Source: Odontocerum albicorne (lineage: Eukaryota > Arthropoda > Insecta > Trichoptera > Odontoceridae). Taken from it: 64,000 nucleotides of DNA. Position 1 is the first letter of the stretch. Each line of letters begins with the position of its first letter. The position numbers and the translations under genes were made by a program. Location of the stretch: assembly GCA_949825065.1 (NCBI GenBank), contig OX463856.1:844702-908701 (forward strand). Direction: 5' to 3'. The notes beneath the pieces were generated by a model. That model worked only from the letters and a program-made list of their open reading frames with translations, was not told where the DNA came from and searched no databases. Below are positions 31,495 to 41,469 of this stretch, piece after piece.

Positions 31495-32330
31495 GATATT
31501 GTCTCACGGCTTCACTCTTTAAAATACGTACAAATTACCAATCCGCATTTATCGAGGGGTGCCATACGAAAGAAAAAATATGTTTATTTTCCAAACAAAT
31601 AAATAACTTAGAAATAAATAACGTACAAATATATTTCTTCGCAGAAAACTTGAATAAAATTTATAAGTTTAAAATACGGGCTTGGAAGGGTAACACGGGT
31701 ATTTGTGCCAGTTCAAAATGTCAAAAATGTATAAAAATATAACACTCCCTTAGGCAAGTCTCCCCAACCACCCGCCACCCTTAATATTTTAGACGTAAAT
31801 ACGCTTCAAATATCCAAACTAAATTAATACACCTTAAATAATATCTGCCATTAATGTTCAAAAATATCTGGCCTGAACAAGTTATAACATGTATGGACAG
31901 AGATCACGTCCATCACGTACATGGACAGGCGATATTAACATTGAAATTTAATAATTCTACCCTCACTAGTACGTCAACTTGAGCTTGTATAAAACGCGTT
32001 GTTTCGTCGTATAGCAAAATTGAATATCACGCAGTTACCGAGTCACTTTCAAAAAAAGGAAAAGCCTAGCAAAGGTTAAATAAGGTTTAGATGCTGCCTG
32101 TGGAGAAGATTTTCTGTAGATAACATCTAAATGTGGTATCTGTTCACACACTATCTAACTTGTTCAAGCCGAAAAGTTTAAGATTTTAGAAGAACCTATT
32201 TTACTTAATTTTCTATATCAATTGTCTGTTATAACGGTTAGCATTAATCTTAAGCCTCAGTTCCAATTCCAAGCGGTTTTACTGGTAGACCGTGTCACAT
32301 CTGAATTTGTACTTTTCTGTTGCTTATAAG
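31495..32330. other. Spacer, nothing recognised
   Basis: A+T-rich without convincing frames. No repeat relatives were seen by eye. Confidence 0.35.
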
Positions 32331-32390
32331 ACTGACCAAACAAACGTAGCATTTGACAACGGTTAGTCGAATACTACGTTTGGTCAGTGT
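32330..32390. repeat. Short inverted repeat
   Basis: ACTGACCAAACAAACGTAG pairs with CTACGTTTGGTCAGT apart from a 4-nt AAAC insertion, with about 25 nt between the arms. It could be a tiny MITE or a chance hairpin. Confidence 0.5.
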
Positions 32391-32822
32391 TACTGCACGG
32401 AGTAGAATCATGGACCATCAAAGTTGGTAGTATGAACCGACTGAAAGCATTCGAAATGTGGATGCACCGGAGAATGCTACGGATACCCTAGACGAATATG
32501 GTCAGCAACACAAGGGTTCTTCATAGAGCCAAAGTTGATAGAGAATTGCTGACTAATATTAAAATCCGAAAGGTGTCCTACTTGGGTCATGTACTTAGAG
32601 GAGCAAATTACAAATTACTGCACCTGATCATCCAAGGCAAAATAGAAGGCCGAAGAGGTGTTGGCAGGAAGCAAATCGCCTGGTTCCGCAATATACGTGA
32701 TTGGACCGGCATAAGGGACGTTGGAGATCTTTTTCGGGCTGCCGGTGACAAAGATGCCTACTCTCAAGTGATATTCAACGTTGGGGGGATCTGACATGAC
32801 ACTGGGAAGAAGAAGAAGTAGC
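32390..32822 (+). pseudogene. LINE-C C-terminal end, longest copy
   Basis: ESWTIKVGSMNRLKAFEMWM (the usual ETWTL...RLEAFEMW region), HRRMLRIP, an eroded TNMVSNTRVLHRAKV, then RELLTNIKIRKVSYLGHVLR, LHLIIQGKIEGRRGVGRKQI and WFRNIRDWTGIRDVGDLFRA, ending IFNVGGI and stop. The 3' end is ACACTGGGAAGAAGAAGAAG. It appears intact from LL-TNI to the stop, but there is no RT core. Confidence 0.8.
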
Positions 32823-33245
32823 TTATATATTAAGTATTACAAAACATTGTTACACTTTAAAGCAACTTAAAAATAACGCTGTATTAAACTCTGCCTGACA
32901 AAAGGATGCAGTAAATTAAACCTGATGAAAGTCTTGGATATCTGTTACTCTTGACATCAGGACTTAGAATTTGATATAAGAAGACCAAGACAGCTGCAGT
33001 TCAATCTTGCACACAATAAAACAACACATCTGCAACTGGTTTTTTTATAAAACAGCGAACAATCATACGCGATCACGAGAGAGTCACCTGAAAACCAAAA
33101 ACGTATACCTTATGGCGTACTGTTGCTAGTTTTCAGGGATCCAATAGAGAAAGGGGACACAGACAAGCTGCAAGTACTGAAGCTCCTTGCTCTACATGAA
33201 ACATGATATGCCTATCAAAAAATTGGTTTACGTAACCATCTCCAG
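32823..33245. other. Spacer
   Basis: No gene or repeat was recognised. Confidence 0.3.
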
Positions 33246-33249
33246 TGGT

Positions 33250-33658
33250 AGTGTAGCGTACCTACGTCCCCTAAATAAAATTGAATTGTCAACATAAGTT
33301 ATTGTCAATATTGTAAACATACAGGGTCAACGACCGATGAATTATTTACAATTGTCACAAACAAAACGTCAACAATGTTTACTCACAAATATTTACGTTC
33401 TGTCTCGGCAAATAAATATCCTACCGTCAATTAGTGCACGCGCGAGAGTGAGACAAAGTATGTATCGCGGGCATATTCACTCACTACTATAAAATACCTA
33501 CTTGTAGACAAATAAAGATTATTATTCATTCAACTGTCAAGACTTGTTATTATTTGCCCGCTATTCACTTTCGCTTTTATCCGCATTCCTGAGTTTTATA
33601 TTTAAAATAAATACAAATCAAAATCATCACGACGTATCAAGATAAGCAACTTGCTACA
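33250..33658 (+). mobile_element. Probable LTR of a retrotransposon
   Basis: It starts TGTAGCGTACC and ends TTGCTACA. Between these are a TATA box (CTATAAAATACC, 33,488), a polyadenylation signal (GACAAATAAAG, 33,512) about 25 nt downstream, and T/A-rich U5-like sequence, i.e. U3-R-U5 order. TTGATGACCCT, resembling the primer-binding region of insect LTR elements, follows at once. No second LTR or pol was seen, so it is a solo or 5'-only relic. Confidence 0.45.
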
Positions 33659-33711
33659 TTGATGACCCTAAACGAAAAGGAACGCAGAATTCGACTAAAA
33701 CGAATATAGCG

Positions 33712-33828
33712 ATGTCAACATCAACATCATCAGCACGTCCTAATAGGACACATGCTACATTGATAACGAACATCGCTACAGTAGCAACGACAAGTACACG
33801 AACCCTCCAATTAGTAATGTGCCTTTAA
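33712..33828 (+). pseudogene. Possible gag start after the LTR
   Basis: ATG at 33,712 opens MSTSTSSARPNRTHATLI, a Ser/Thr-rich start, and stops after 38 codons. Position about 50 nt after the putative LTR end is right for a gag leader, but there is no domain evidence. Confidence 0.25.
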
Positions 33829-33954
33829 TATTACTTAGCACGAGTAATAGACATTCATTCAATCTATTGAAAACTTTTAGCATAATTCTGATTAGTTGTC
33901 ATTATATTGATAGTTGTCATTATACTCATTATACTGATTTAATATTTATAGTTA

Positions 33955-34310
33955 AGGCATTAACATTGTGGAGATTTAAAGACATTGTAATTTGTTTTAT
34001 AAAACACTATTTATTCCACTTTTTGTAACGGTATAACCCTACCGGTTTCAAGGCTTTCACCTCATCACCAGGGGAGCACAAACACGACTGAATTTTGTTC
34101 GAACTGGTACCGACATACACGCTTCTAACGGTAAACATTCGGGTTGGGGACTGTCGGTGGAGGGAAGGAGAAGACAACCTCAGTGAGCAGAGGCGAGTTT
34201 CTTGGAATATGTGTTTGCCAGATGTTCCCCTCGAAGCACTAACTTTAAAATTTCTTTCGCCTCTAATCTGTCTAATTTATCCTCCCTTCACCCATTTTTA
34301 CAGGTGTAGA
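33955..34310 (-). mobile_element. PLE 3' end with tail block
   Basis: It starts with the tail (TTTATAGTTAAGGCATTAAC), then the terminal region in reverse complement (hammerhead-like CCCTGGTGATGAGGTGAAAG on the minus strand), then coding complement down to ...LEAKEILK-type residues, ending at about 34,300. It is diverged from the palindrome copies. The right junction shows a duplicated TAGAATTTCATTTA (34,308 and 34,331), probably a local duplication rather than a TSD. Confidence 0.7.
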
Positions 34311-34344
34311 ATTTCATTTACATCAGGACTAGAATTTCATTTAT

Positions 34345-35730
34345 GAAAAAAATGCGAGAATGATTCAGCAAACAATTACGTCCCTCTTTAGAGAAGCCGT
34401 AAATAACTGATAATAAATAACCTGGTCTCCAGCATCCGATGATGGTGAAAACAAGAAGAATGAATTTAAATATGAATTTTCGTGGTTTGGATCTCTTCTG
34501 AATAAAAAAAAAAACACGATCAAATATTGAAACGAAAACTTTTTTATCGGAGAAAAACATTAGCAGGGCCTCATAAGTCAAGAATCTCTCCACGCATTCC
34601 CGTCCCCCACGTAATATTTCAGTTTAAATACTTCCCAAAGAGCCTTACCGAAGTTCCTTCCATTTATCCCGCAGCTATTTGCTGATATTAATAAATAATC
34701 CGAAGACATCCTCTGATAGCTTTTCTCGTTTTAAAAGTTTTTATCCATTTGAATCGTATATTTCTCAGTAAGCCGTGATTTGGGCAAAGACAGGAAAACA
34801 CGGTATAAATGAGAATATATATATATATATATATCTGAATACTTTGAGGGGATTTACTCGGGTTACTTGGTCTGGTACAAAAGTACTCGTAAGGTACGAG
34901 TATTTCGGTTTCGCGGTAATACAAAAATGTGTATCTGATTATTTTAACCCGTTCGGTACACGCAGAATCTTTTATATATATTTAATGTTGTGTTAGTGAC
35001 GTGTGCAGCTTTAGGTAAACTTTTTGGGAGATCTTATCAAAATGTATAATTGTATATGAACACTACAGTATACATACACTAACACTACACCTAACGATGT
35101 ATGTGTTATTATCACATATCGGAAGATGTACAAACGTTTGTTTGTAGTTTGTTTTCCCTTGGTAAATATTTTTCTAGTTTTCTTAACATATTTGTTTTTC
35201 TAAACATTTACGTATAAGGAAAAGTCATTTTATTATTATTATCACATCAATATTTTAGCATTACAGTGAAAACTAGATTTACCTTTAAAAAAATTAATCT
35301 AGTCGAGAGTGACGACTGCACAAAAAATTTAGTTTTTTTTTTAAGATGGTAAAAATGAGGAGACTTACGAGAGTAAATCCGACCTACCCTTCCGTTATAA
35401 GCACGGGCTCCCGAAGCATTATCTGTTGCCTGACTAGTCCACCTACAGTATTAGCTGGGACCACCAAGGTCTGTGTGAATGTGATGGAATACAAGTAGCC
35501 TGAACGAGTGGACTTGTTCTTGCTAAATAATTAGTTGTAAGAATTGTTATCTAGTTATAAGTAGTATGTAGGTGTTAATCATTTCTAAGAAATCATATAC
35601 ATATTAAGATTTAAAAAATTGCCATGTAGAAAAATAAGATTAAGTAGGTTCATAAATTATAGTATATAAATAAGTTATATATGTGTATTTAGGTAGGCCT
35701 TGACAAATATGTGTACAATACATTATTTTT
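34345..35730. other. 1.4-kb A+T-rich stretch, no gene
   Basis: It includes an (AT)n run at 34,815-34,833 and two opposed scar words at 34,884-34,891 and 34,895-34,902. The 35,390-35,530 block is G+C-richer but unrecognised. Confidence 0.35.
34884..34902. other. Paired TACTCGTA and TACGAGTA words
   Basis: TACTCGTAAGGTACGAGTA is the two scar forms in opposite orientation, 3 bp apart. Either two excisions occurred at neighbouring TAs or an inverted structure arose by another route. Confidence 0.45.
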
Positions 35731-35734
35731 TTTT

Positions 35735-35795
35735 TTCATCTGGCGAGTTTATTGCCATGTGGCAATCTCTTCCAACCAACCAGAAAGTTATTTAA
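35735..35795 (-). mobile_element. SINE-1 / LINE-L tail fragment
   Basis: Minus strand: CTTTCTGGTTGGTTGGAAGA, then GATTGCCACATGGCAATAAA and CTCGCCAGATGAAAAAAAAA. Only the 3' tail is present, with a poly-A end on that strand, consistent with extreme 5' truncation. Confidence 0.65.
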
Positions 35796-36160
35796 ATTAT
35801 ATTACTTTGTATAATAATTTTTTTTAAATAGTTATCATCTTTAAAAGTTTAATAACGAGGAAAAAATACGAATTAAAATAAAATATATGTTTAAATTAAT
35901 AAAAACGTGGCAATTCATATATCAAATCAACTTTCCAAGACAAATAGATTTTTATTTAAAAATTCTCAATGAACATTTCGGGTTTGGATTTTATGCGAGT
36001 TTAGACGAGAGATGCAACGAAGCAGGCGAAACCCAGTTGGAAAGTCCTGTTTGTTCTCATCCCTAAGAAGGAATTAAGTAATTTTACACTACAGATATAT
36101 AGTACGTACATAATAATACAAGGATAGTTTATATAATTCTGTTTAGAAAGCAGTCTCCTC
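35796..36160. other. A+T-rich spacer
   Basis: No gene or repeat was recognised. Confidence 0.3.
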
Positions 36161-36167
36161 AAGGGCG

Positions 36168-36440
36168 CCCTCGACTACGAGGCAAAGGTGGTGAGGGGAT
36201 CCTCGACTACGAGACCCAACAACGTTGAAATGGTGAGGGGATCCTCGACTACGAACCCCAGCAACGTTGGAACGGTAAGAAGATTCTCGACTAGGAGGCC
36301 CATCAACGTTGGAATGGTAAGGGGATCTTTGACTACGAGGCCCAGCAACGTTGGAACGGTAAGGGGATCCTCGACTACGAACCCCAGCAACGTTGGAACG
36401 GTGAGAGGATCATCGACTTCGAGGCCCTGCAACGATCGCC
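36168..36440 (+). repeat. 42-bp minisatellite derived from the LINE-Z 3' end
   Basis: The unit is like GTGAGGGGATCCTCGACTAC plus GAACCCCAGCAACGTTGGAACG, about 6 copies. This is the same string as the LINE-Z terminus at 45,405-45,440 (GGCGAGGGGATCCTCGACTA, then CGAGACCCGGCAACG). A retroelement 3' end therefore became a tandem array. Open frames on both strands here are artefacts. Confidence 0.85.
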
Positions 36441-36534
36441 AAGTATGTGCGTAGTACTCGTAATATATTGTCTATAAGTGATTGGTAAAGCCGCATAAGT
36501 CACCCACATCTCTCACACTTCGAGGCAGTCAAAA

Positions 36535-37015
36535 GTCATCTATACCATAATCCAATTTCCTTATCGGGATAAGCAGAGAAGACAGAGAGACAAACTTTAC
36601 TTTCACAACATACTTCCTTTACCTCGTTCACATTCATACATGTACTCATGAAGCTCCTGTTTTGGTCTTACTTCTTTCCTTCTTTTGATTTATTTCCCTT
36701 CATCCAACCATATTTTTTTCAGTCGTCGTTTTCCTTAACTTTGCACTAATACTTGCATTATAAATATGTTTATTCAGTCGTTCGTCAACCATCCGGTCAA
36801 CATATTAAAAAAACCACAACTCGCTCTTTTTTAACCTACTTAACACATAAGTTTTTCTCACATTCATCCTATAAAATTACATATTTTATTCGTTCATACA
36901 TAGATACACCACATATTATTTACAGTGCACGTATTACCATCTCATTTATTCTGCTCTGTTCGTTCCTTTTCCATATCTACGTTTTATTCTCATACATTTC
37001 CAATCCTTTGTGAGG
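36535..37015 (-). mobile_element. LINE-A 3' end
   Basis: The complement of the LINE-A terminus and C-terminal coding: CATAATCCAATTTCCTTATCGGGATAAGCAG, then TTCATCCAACCATATTTTTT (linker) and CTTAACACATAAG (from ...DVLSKM). It is strongly eroded. Confidence 0.55.
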
Positions 37016-37083
37016 TAACGTTAATCGATTATTTTGTTCAATAAAATAAGTTATTCAATAAAATACATTTTCTAAGTATTCAC

Positions 37084-37091
37084 TACGAGTA
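37084..37091. other. TACGAGTA, candidate excision scar
   Basis: An exact word in A+T-rich sequence. There is no empty-site comparison here. Confidence 0.4.
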
Positions 37092-37234
37092 CTTATAAAT
37101 TTACCGATTTCACTCAAAGGCAATGGACAATCACAGACTATATCTTAGAAATTCTCGAGTTTAGATAAAGTTTTAAATTAGATATCAATATAATATAAAT
37201 AATCAGGTCAAATTAAGTAAAAATCCTCTTCTCA

Positions 37235-37950
37235 ACCTGTTTCTTATTCAAACACCAACCCCTTCACTCCACCTACACACCCCTAAACACCAACTCCTTC
37301 ACTCCACCTGACAACCCCTAAACACCAACTCATTCACTCCACCTACACACCCGTAAACACCAACTCCTTCACTCCACCTACACACCCCTAAACACCAACT
37401 CCTTCACTCCACCTACACACCCCTAAACACCAACTCCTTCACTCCACCTACACACCCATAAACATCAACTTCTTCCCTCTACATACACACCCCTAAACAC
37501 CAACTCCTTCACTCCACTTACATACCCCTCAACACCAACTCCTTCACTCCACCTACACACCCCTAAACACCAACTTCTGCACTCCACCTACACACCCCTA
37601 AACACCATTCCTTCACTCCACCTACACACCTCTAAACATCAACTCTTTCACTACACCTACACCCTTGAATTCCAACTCCTTCACTCTACCTACACACCCT
37701 AAACACTAACTCCTGCACTCCACCTACATCCCCCTAAACACCATTCCTTCACTCCACCTACACACCTCTAAACATCAACTCTTTCACTACACCTACACAC
37801 CCTAAATACTAACTCCTGCACTCCACCTACATACCCTTAAAAACCATTCCTTCACTCCACCTACACACCTCTAAACACCAACTCTTTCACTCCACTTACA
37901 CACCCCTAAACACCAACTCATTCATTCCACCTACAGACCCCTAAACAATA
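37235..37950. repeat. 35-bp minisatellite, about 20 copies
   Basis: The unit is CCCTAAACACCAACTCCTTC plus ACTCCACCTACACAC. Strongly strand-asymmetric (almost no G on the plus strand). A longer subrepeat of about 100 bp, marked by CACCATTCCTTCACTCCACC, appears in the distal half. Confidence 0.95.
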
Positions 37951-37969
37951 CTAGCCATAAACCTCTCTA

Positions 37970-38330
37970 TTTACTAGTATATACCATCACGCCATTCCCC
38001 TGTCGGGTTAAACAGAGAAGATTTGATTTTCTATCTCGATACACATTCTTTGCCTTGCCTTGCCTTGCCTTGCCTTGTCCATACAACTCTTACGATTTCT
38101 CGAACTTTCTACGTTAACCTTCTTTTAAAATATAATTCACATGATCCAACCGTACTTTCATAGGTCTTGCTTCCTGGCACCTTTCACTAACGTTTGTACT
38201 ATATTTCTGTTTTGTAAGTCTTTCTTCATTCATTCGTTCTACATGCCTTAACTATCTCAGAGTGCTCCTCTTCATGTTTACAAGTGGTCAGTACAAATAT
38301 ATTTTAAACACGTATAGTAATTTAATTCCA
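37970..38330 (-). mobile_element. LINE-A 3' end with (TGCCT)n insertion
   Basis: The LINE-A terminus complement (ACCATCACGCCATTCCCCTG, then TCGGGTTAAACAGAGAAGA) is followed by a small (CCTTG)n expansion at 38,050-38,078, then CATGCCTTAACTATCTCAGA and GTGCTCCTCTTCATGTTTAC, the C-terminal coding complement. Confidence 0.65.
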
Positions 38331-38334
38331 CATT

Positions 38335-38415
38335 TCCTGATGAAGAAGGCAAGAAATCTTGGAAACCATTTGTGAACTCTATTTATAAAAGATTGGTGAA
38401 TACAAAGAAAAATAA
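38335..38415 (+). ncRNA. PLE hammerhead-like relic of a second PLE family
   Basis: CCTGATGAAGAAGGCAAGAA, then ATCTTGGAAACCATTTGTGA and ACTCTATTTATAAAAGATTG. CTGATGA-stem-GGAAAC is the usual core of PLE terminal repeats. The sequence is distinct from the 12.9-kb family. Confidence 0.5.
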
Positions 38416-38552
38416 TATTTAATTCAAATTCAATTTGTATTTTGGTCAAATGTAAAGTACAATCACTACCAAAGAATGAGATTAATGATCTTTTTTTTCT
38501 ATTCTACGCTAGACTAAGCTAAGCTAGGCTAGGTATACCGTGAAAAACATCC

Positions 38553-38560
38553 TACGAGTA
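38553..38560. other. TACGAGTA, candidate excision scar
   Basis: An exact word. It lies just downstream of a short (GCTAA)n run. Confidence 0.4.
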
Positions 38561-38783
38561 TAACATATATTTCATATTGAGTCCGTGTCAGCCTCGAGGG
38601 TCATTTAATCGAGCTTAGACATTTTGATGGAAATCGCTATACTTACATAGTTTATTCATACATCAATAATCGGAAAAGATGAAAGGGGTAAAAAATCTTA
38701 GAAGTGCCTTTAACAATTTGTTACTGAAATGAAACTACATCTTTTCAATCACCTTTAATGTCCTCTGAATTTCAATGGACATA

Positions 38784-38954
38784 GGCGCCCGTTACACGCT
38801 CAATCTGGATCGCAATCCGCGGTCCAAATCGGCGATCACGGATTGCGATCCGATTGATCAATCCATCAATCCGCTCATTACACGGTCAATCTTGACCGCG
38901 ATCATTGATCGGCGATCACGGATTGCGATCCAGATTGACCGTGTAACGGGCGCC
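38784..38954. mobile_element. 171-bp MITE with GGCGCC ends
   Basis: The left end GGCGCCCGTTACACGCTCAA mirrors the right end (TTGACCGTGTAACGGGCGCC). Pairing continues through ATCTGGATCGCAATCCG, giving terminal inverted repeats of about 36 bp with one mismatch. The interior repeats CGGCGATCACGGATTGCGAT, so it is rich in GATC and CG unlike its surroundings. No TSD is obvious (ATA left, TTA right). There is no coding capacity. Confidence 0.8.
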
Positions 38955-39133
38955 TTAGACATTTTCAAGAAATTCGATGGATTTTGTATACCTACTGCAG
39001 ATATCTACGAGCATATTTTAACAAATCTTTTTAATATGTGAAATGTACGCGAAACTAGTATTAACTCGACAGAAAAGTTATTATTTTTTAACATTGAATC
39101 TTTTGTTATCATATTGATATTAGAACTGTGTAT

Positions 39134-39409
39134 ATTATCAAAGAGTTGTTTATAGTTAAGGCATTAACGTTGTGGAGGTTTAAAGACATTGTAATTTATT
39201 TTTAACAAACACTGTTTATTCCACTTTTTTATGACGGTATAACCCTACCGGTTTCAAGGCTTTCACCTCATCTTCAGGGGAGCGCAAACAAGTCTTTTTT
39301 GCGCTCCCCTGAAGATGAGGTGAAAGCCTTGAAACCGGTAGGGTTATACCGTCATAAAAAAGTGGAATAAACAGTGTTTGTTAAAAATAAATTACAATTA
39401 TCAAAGAGT
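39134..39409. mobile_element. PLE foldback insertion, 250 bp, with exact 13-bp TSD
   Basis: The insert 39,147-39,396 lies between copies of ATTATCAAAGAGT (39,134-39,146 and 39,397-39,409). It begins with the 42-bp tail (TGTTTATAGTTAAGGCATTA and onward). A minus-oriented and a plus-oriented PLE terminal region then meet at about 39,293, forming a near-perfect hairpin of about 100-bp arms, each with the hammerhead-like core. It has the same ends and layout as the 4.2-kb palindrome with all coding sequence absent. High arm identity indicates recent origin. Confidence 0.9.
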
Positions 39410-39520
39410 ATTTTTTCCAACACGTGTTAGTATTTCGAAACTAAAAATAAGACAGCGAAGGAACTTTTACGATCAGTCGACATTATTTCGAATGCTTAAC
39501 AATCGAAATTCTTCCTCATG
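39410..39520. other. Spacer
   Basis: Short unremarkable sequence between two insertions. Confidence 0.3.
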
Positions 39521-40328
39521 TATTAGGTGTTAGCATAATTTGTGTCCGTTTTTTTTTTTCAAATTAAAAATGAGCACTTAAAGTAAAACAAAATGGTAAA
39601 GGTTATACGTAATTCGAAAGAAAATTTTCTGCTCTACAAGATATTTTGTTTGCTTTTACGTTACATTTATTATTTTATTTGATTACAAGCCTTCAAAATG
39701 GAACATTTTCGACACCTCCTTCTGTTCGCGTTCAATCGAGGGAATAAAGTTGCCAAAGCTGCTCGCGATATTTGCCAAGTGTACGGTGAAGATGCTATGA
39801 ATGAAAGGACAGTTCGTCGATGGTTTTGCGTTTCAAAGACGACCTGAAAGACATGGAGCGTTCCGGACGACCAGTGGACTTCGATGATGACCGCTTAAAC
39901 CATATTATTCATGAAGATCCCCTTCAAACCTTCGTAGAATTGGCTGAGCAGATGAATTGTAGTCATATGACTGTATACCGCCATCTTAAATCAATGGTAA
40001 AAGTCCGGAAGTTAGGCACTTGGGTTCCACATGTTTTGAGTGAAAACAACAAAAATCAACGTTCGACAATTGATCGCGAGCAGCTTTGGCAGCTTTATTC
40101 CCTCGATTGAACGCAAACAGAAGGAGGTGTCGAAAATGCTCACTTTCGTCTACTTGACATTCTATTTTGAAGGCTTGTAATCAAATTAAATAATATATTC
40201 AACGTAAAAGTAACGTAGAGCAGAAAATTTTCTTTCGAATGACGTATAACCTTTACCATTTTATTTTACTTTTAGTCCTCATTTTCGATTTGGAAAAAAA
40301 CGGACATAACTTATGTTAACACCTAATA
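39521..40328 (+). mobile_element. Mariner foldback derivative, 804 bp, TA-flanked
   Basis: The element 39,523-40,326 is flanked by TA. The left end TTAGGTGTTAGCATAATTTG pairs with the right end (AACTTATGTTAACACCTAA), and similarity between the arms extends over about 230 bp on each side, far beyond a normal mariner TIR. The right arm is an inverted copy of the left end including the transposase start codon region. The 3' half of mariner, including the catalytic domain, was replaced by an inverted 5' end. TA target duplication is the Tc1/mariner hallmark. Confidence 0.8.
39698..40062 (+). pseudogene. Mariner transposase, N-terminal DNA-binding half
   Basis: MEHFRHLLLFAFNRGNKVAK, then AARDICQVYGEDAMNERTVR and RWF is the first helix-turn-helix of mariner transposases. 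A frameshift falls after RRWF. The other frame continues RFKDDLKDMERSGRPVDFDD (GRP hinge), ELAEQMNCSHMTVYRHLKSM (second helix-turn-helix) and GTWVPHVLSENNKNQR (WVPH linker). Sequence then jumps into an inverted copy of the 5' end. The catalytic DDD domain is missing. Compared with the 52.5-kb copy, 21 bp encoding CQVDESE are deleted near the N-terminus. It may still have bound TIRs when intact, but is now dead. Confidence 0.85.
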
Positions 40329-40329
40329 T

Positions 40330-40655
40330 TTTAAAACAATGCTACTTTCTTTGAGAACACGGACGTTCTCTTTGATCCGGTGATGAGAGACTTCTTTGCA
40401 TATCAACATATGTACGAGTACCATATCTTATTTTACACATCTTCATTTACGTCTTATGAACTAAGACTATATAGGTAAGTGGGAAACTTTCATGGAGTTT
40501 GATACTTGATAGTTCAATACAAGTTTCTTGTAGGATATTATTAACATTTTTGATCTACTTTAATTTTACAAATTTAATGTCGAACTTACAATAATTTCAA
40601 TCAACAGAGAAAAATCTTAATAAAAATTTCACATGTTATGGGTTAACAATTTCAG
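40330..40655. other. Spacer with a scar word
   Basis: TACGAGTA at 40,413-40,420. No gene is recognised. Confidence 0.35.
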
Positions 40656-40657
40656 AT

Positions 40658-41185
40658 CTAACCCTACAGTGCGCGATTTTTTTTATTTTAAAAATAAAAA
40701 TATATTTATGCATGAAATACGAGTATGTACTGGAACATGAAAAATACAATAAAACTTTTTTTTTTGTTTTTATATATTTATATTATATTTAAAAAAATAG
40801 TAAGGTTCATATATGAATCACTGCGCATTTGTAAGTTTATTATATGATATAAATTAAATGATATATTTAACTTCACTTATTTAACACATATGTACTAAAG
40901 AATAAAAGAAAAAAAATAAGATTACCTTGATCGCCAATAATAAAGTAATTTGATTTCAAACTGGAACAAATCACAAAAAGTCATCTACGCGCAACAAGTC
41001 AAACTTCAACTGCCAAATTGACCGGTAAAACAGTTTTCCATTAAACCTATGTGGTTTTAAAGCATTGAGATTATTGTATCACATTTGTAACAGCGCGTGA
41101 GTCGTTGTTTATACCACTCAACACAAAAATATTTAGAAAAACTTTGGTTGATTCATATGTGCATCATTGCGCACTGTAGGGTTAA
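40658..41185. mobile_element. piggyBac-type non-autonomous element, 520 bp
   Basis: The ends CCCTACAGTGCGC (40,662) and GCGCACTGTAGGG (to 41,181) are perfect 13-bp terminal inverted repeats starting CCCT. The flanks are CTAA (left, one base off) and TTAA (right). TTAA duplication plus CCC-starting ends is characteristic of the piggyBac superfamily. Subterminal ATATGAATCACTGCGCA and its complement near the right end form an additional inverted pair. A+T-rich interior, no transposase: it depends on an external piggyBac. Confidence 0.75.
40718..40725. other. TACGAGTA inside the piggyBac-type element
   Basis: An exact word. Comparison with other copies of this element would show whether it is an insertion. 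Confidence 0.4.
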
Positions 41186-41460
41186 GGGAATGAAATTGTA
41201 TGTACATGTGTTTTACCTTTCGTTTTATTTTTCGTTTTAACTTTTTTTTTTTTCAAGTTCGAGGTAAATAAATGATACGAGGTAAAAAATATTTTGCCAG
41301 AATGGACGAAAATAGACGTGTGATAAGAATCCAGCGGACTAAAATAGACGTGTGATAAGAATGGTGATCGCCAGGAAGTAACATCAAAACAGCAGCCTGG
41401 TTGAACTGAATATGGAAGTTTTTTATTCTGTAGAAGAACAATACAAGCTGATGATGATAA
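41186..41460. other. Spacer with a 37-38-bp duplication
   Basis: AAAATAGACGTGTGATAAGA occurs at about 41,308 and 41,341. Otherwise nothing is recognised. Confidence 0.4.
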
Positions 41461-41469
41461 ACTAAAAGT

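Noticed and set aside
34308..34344. TAGAATTTCATTTA duplication as a PLE target duplication
   Set aside because: Both copies lie on the same side of the PLE fragment, so it cannot be its TSD.
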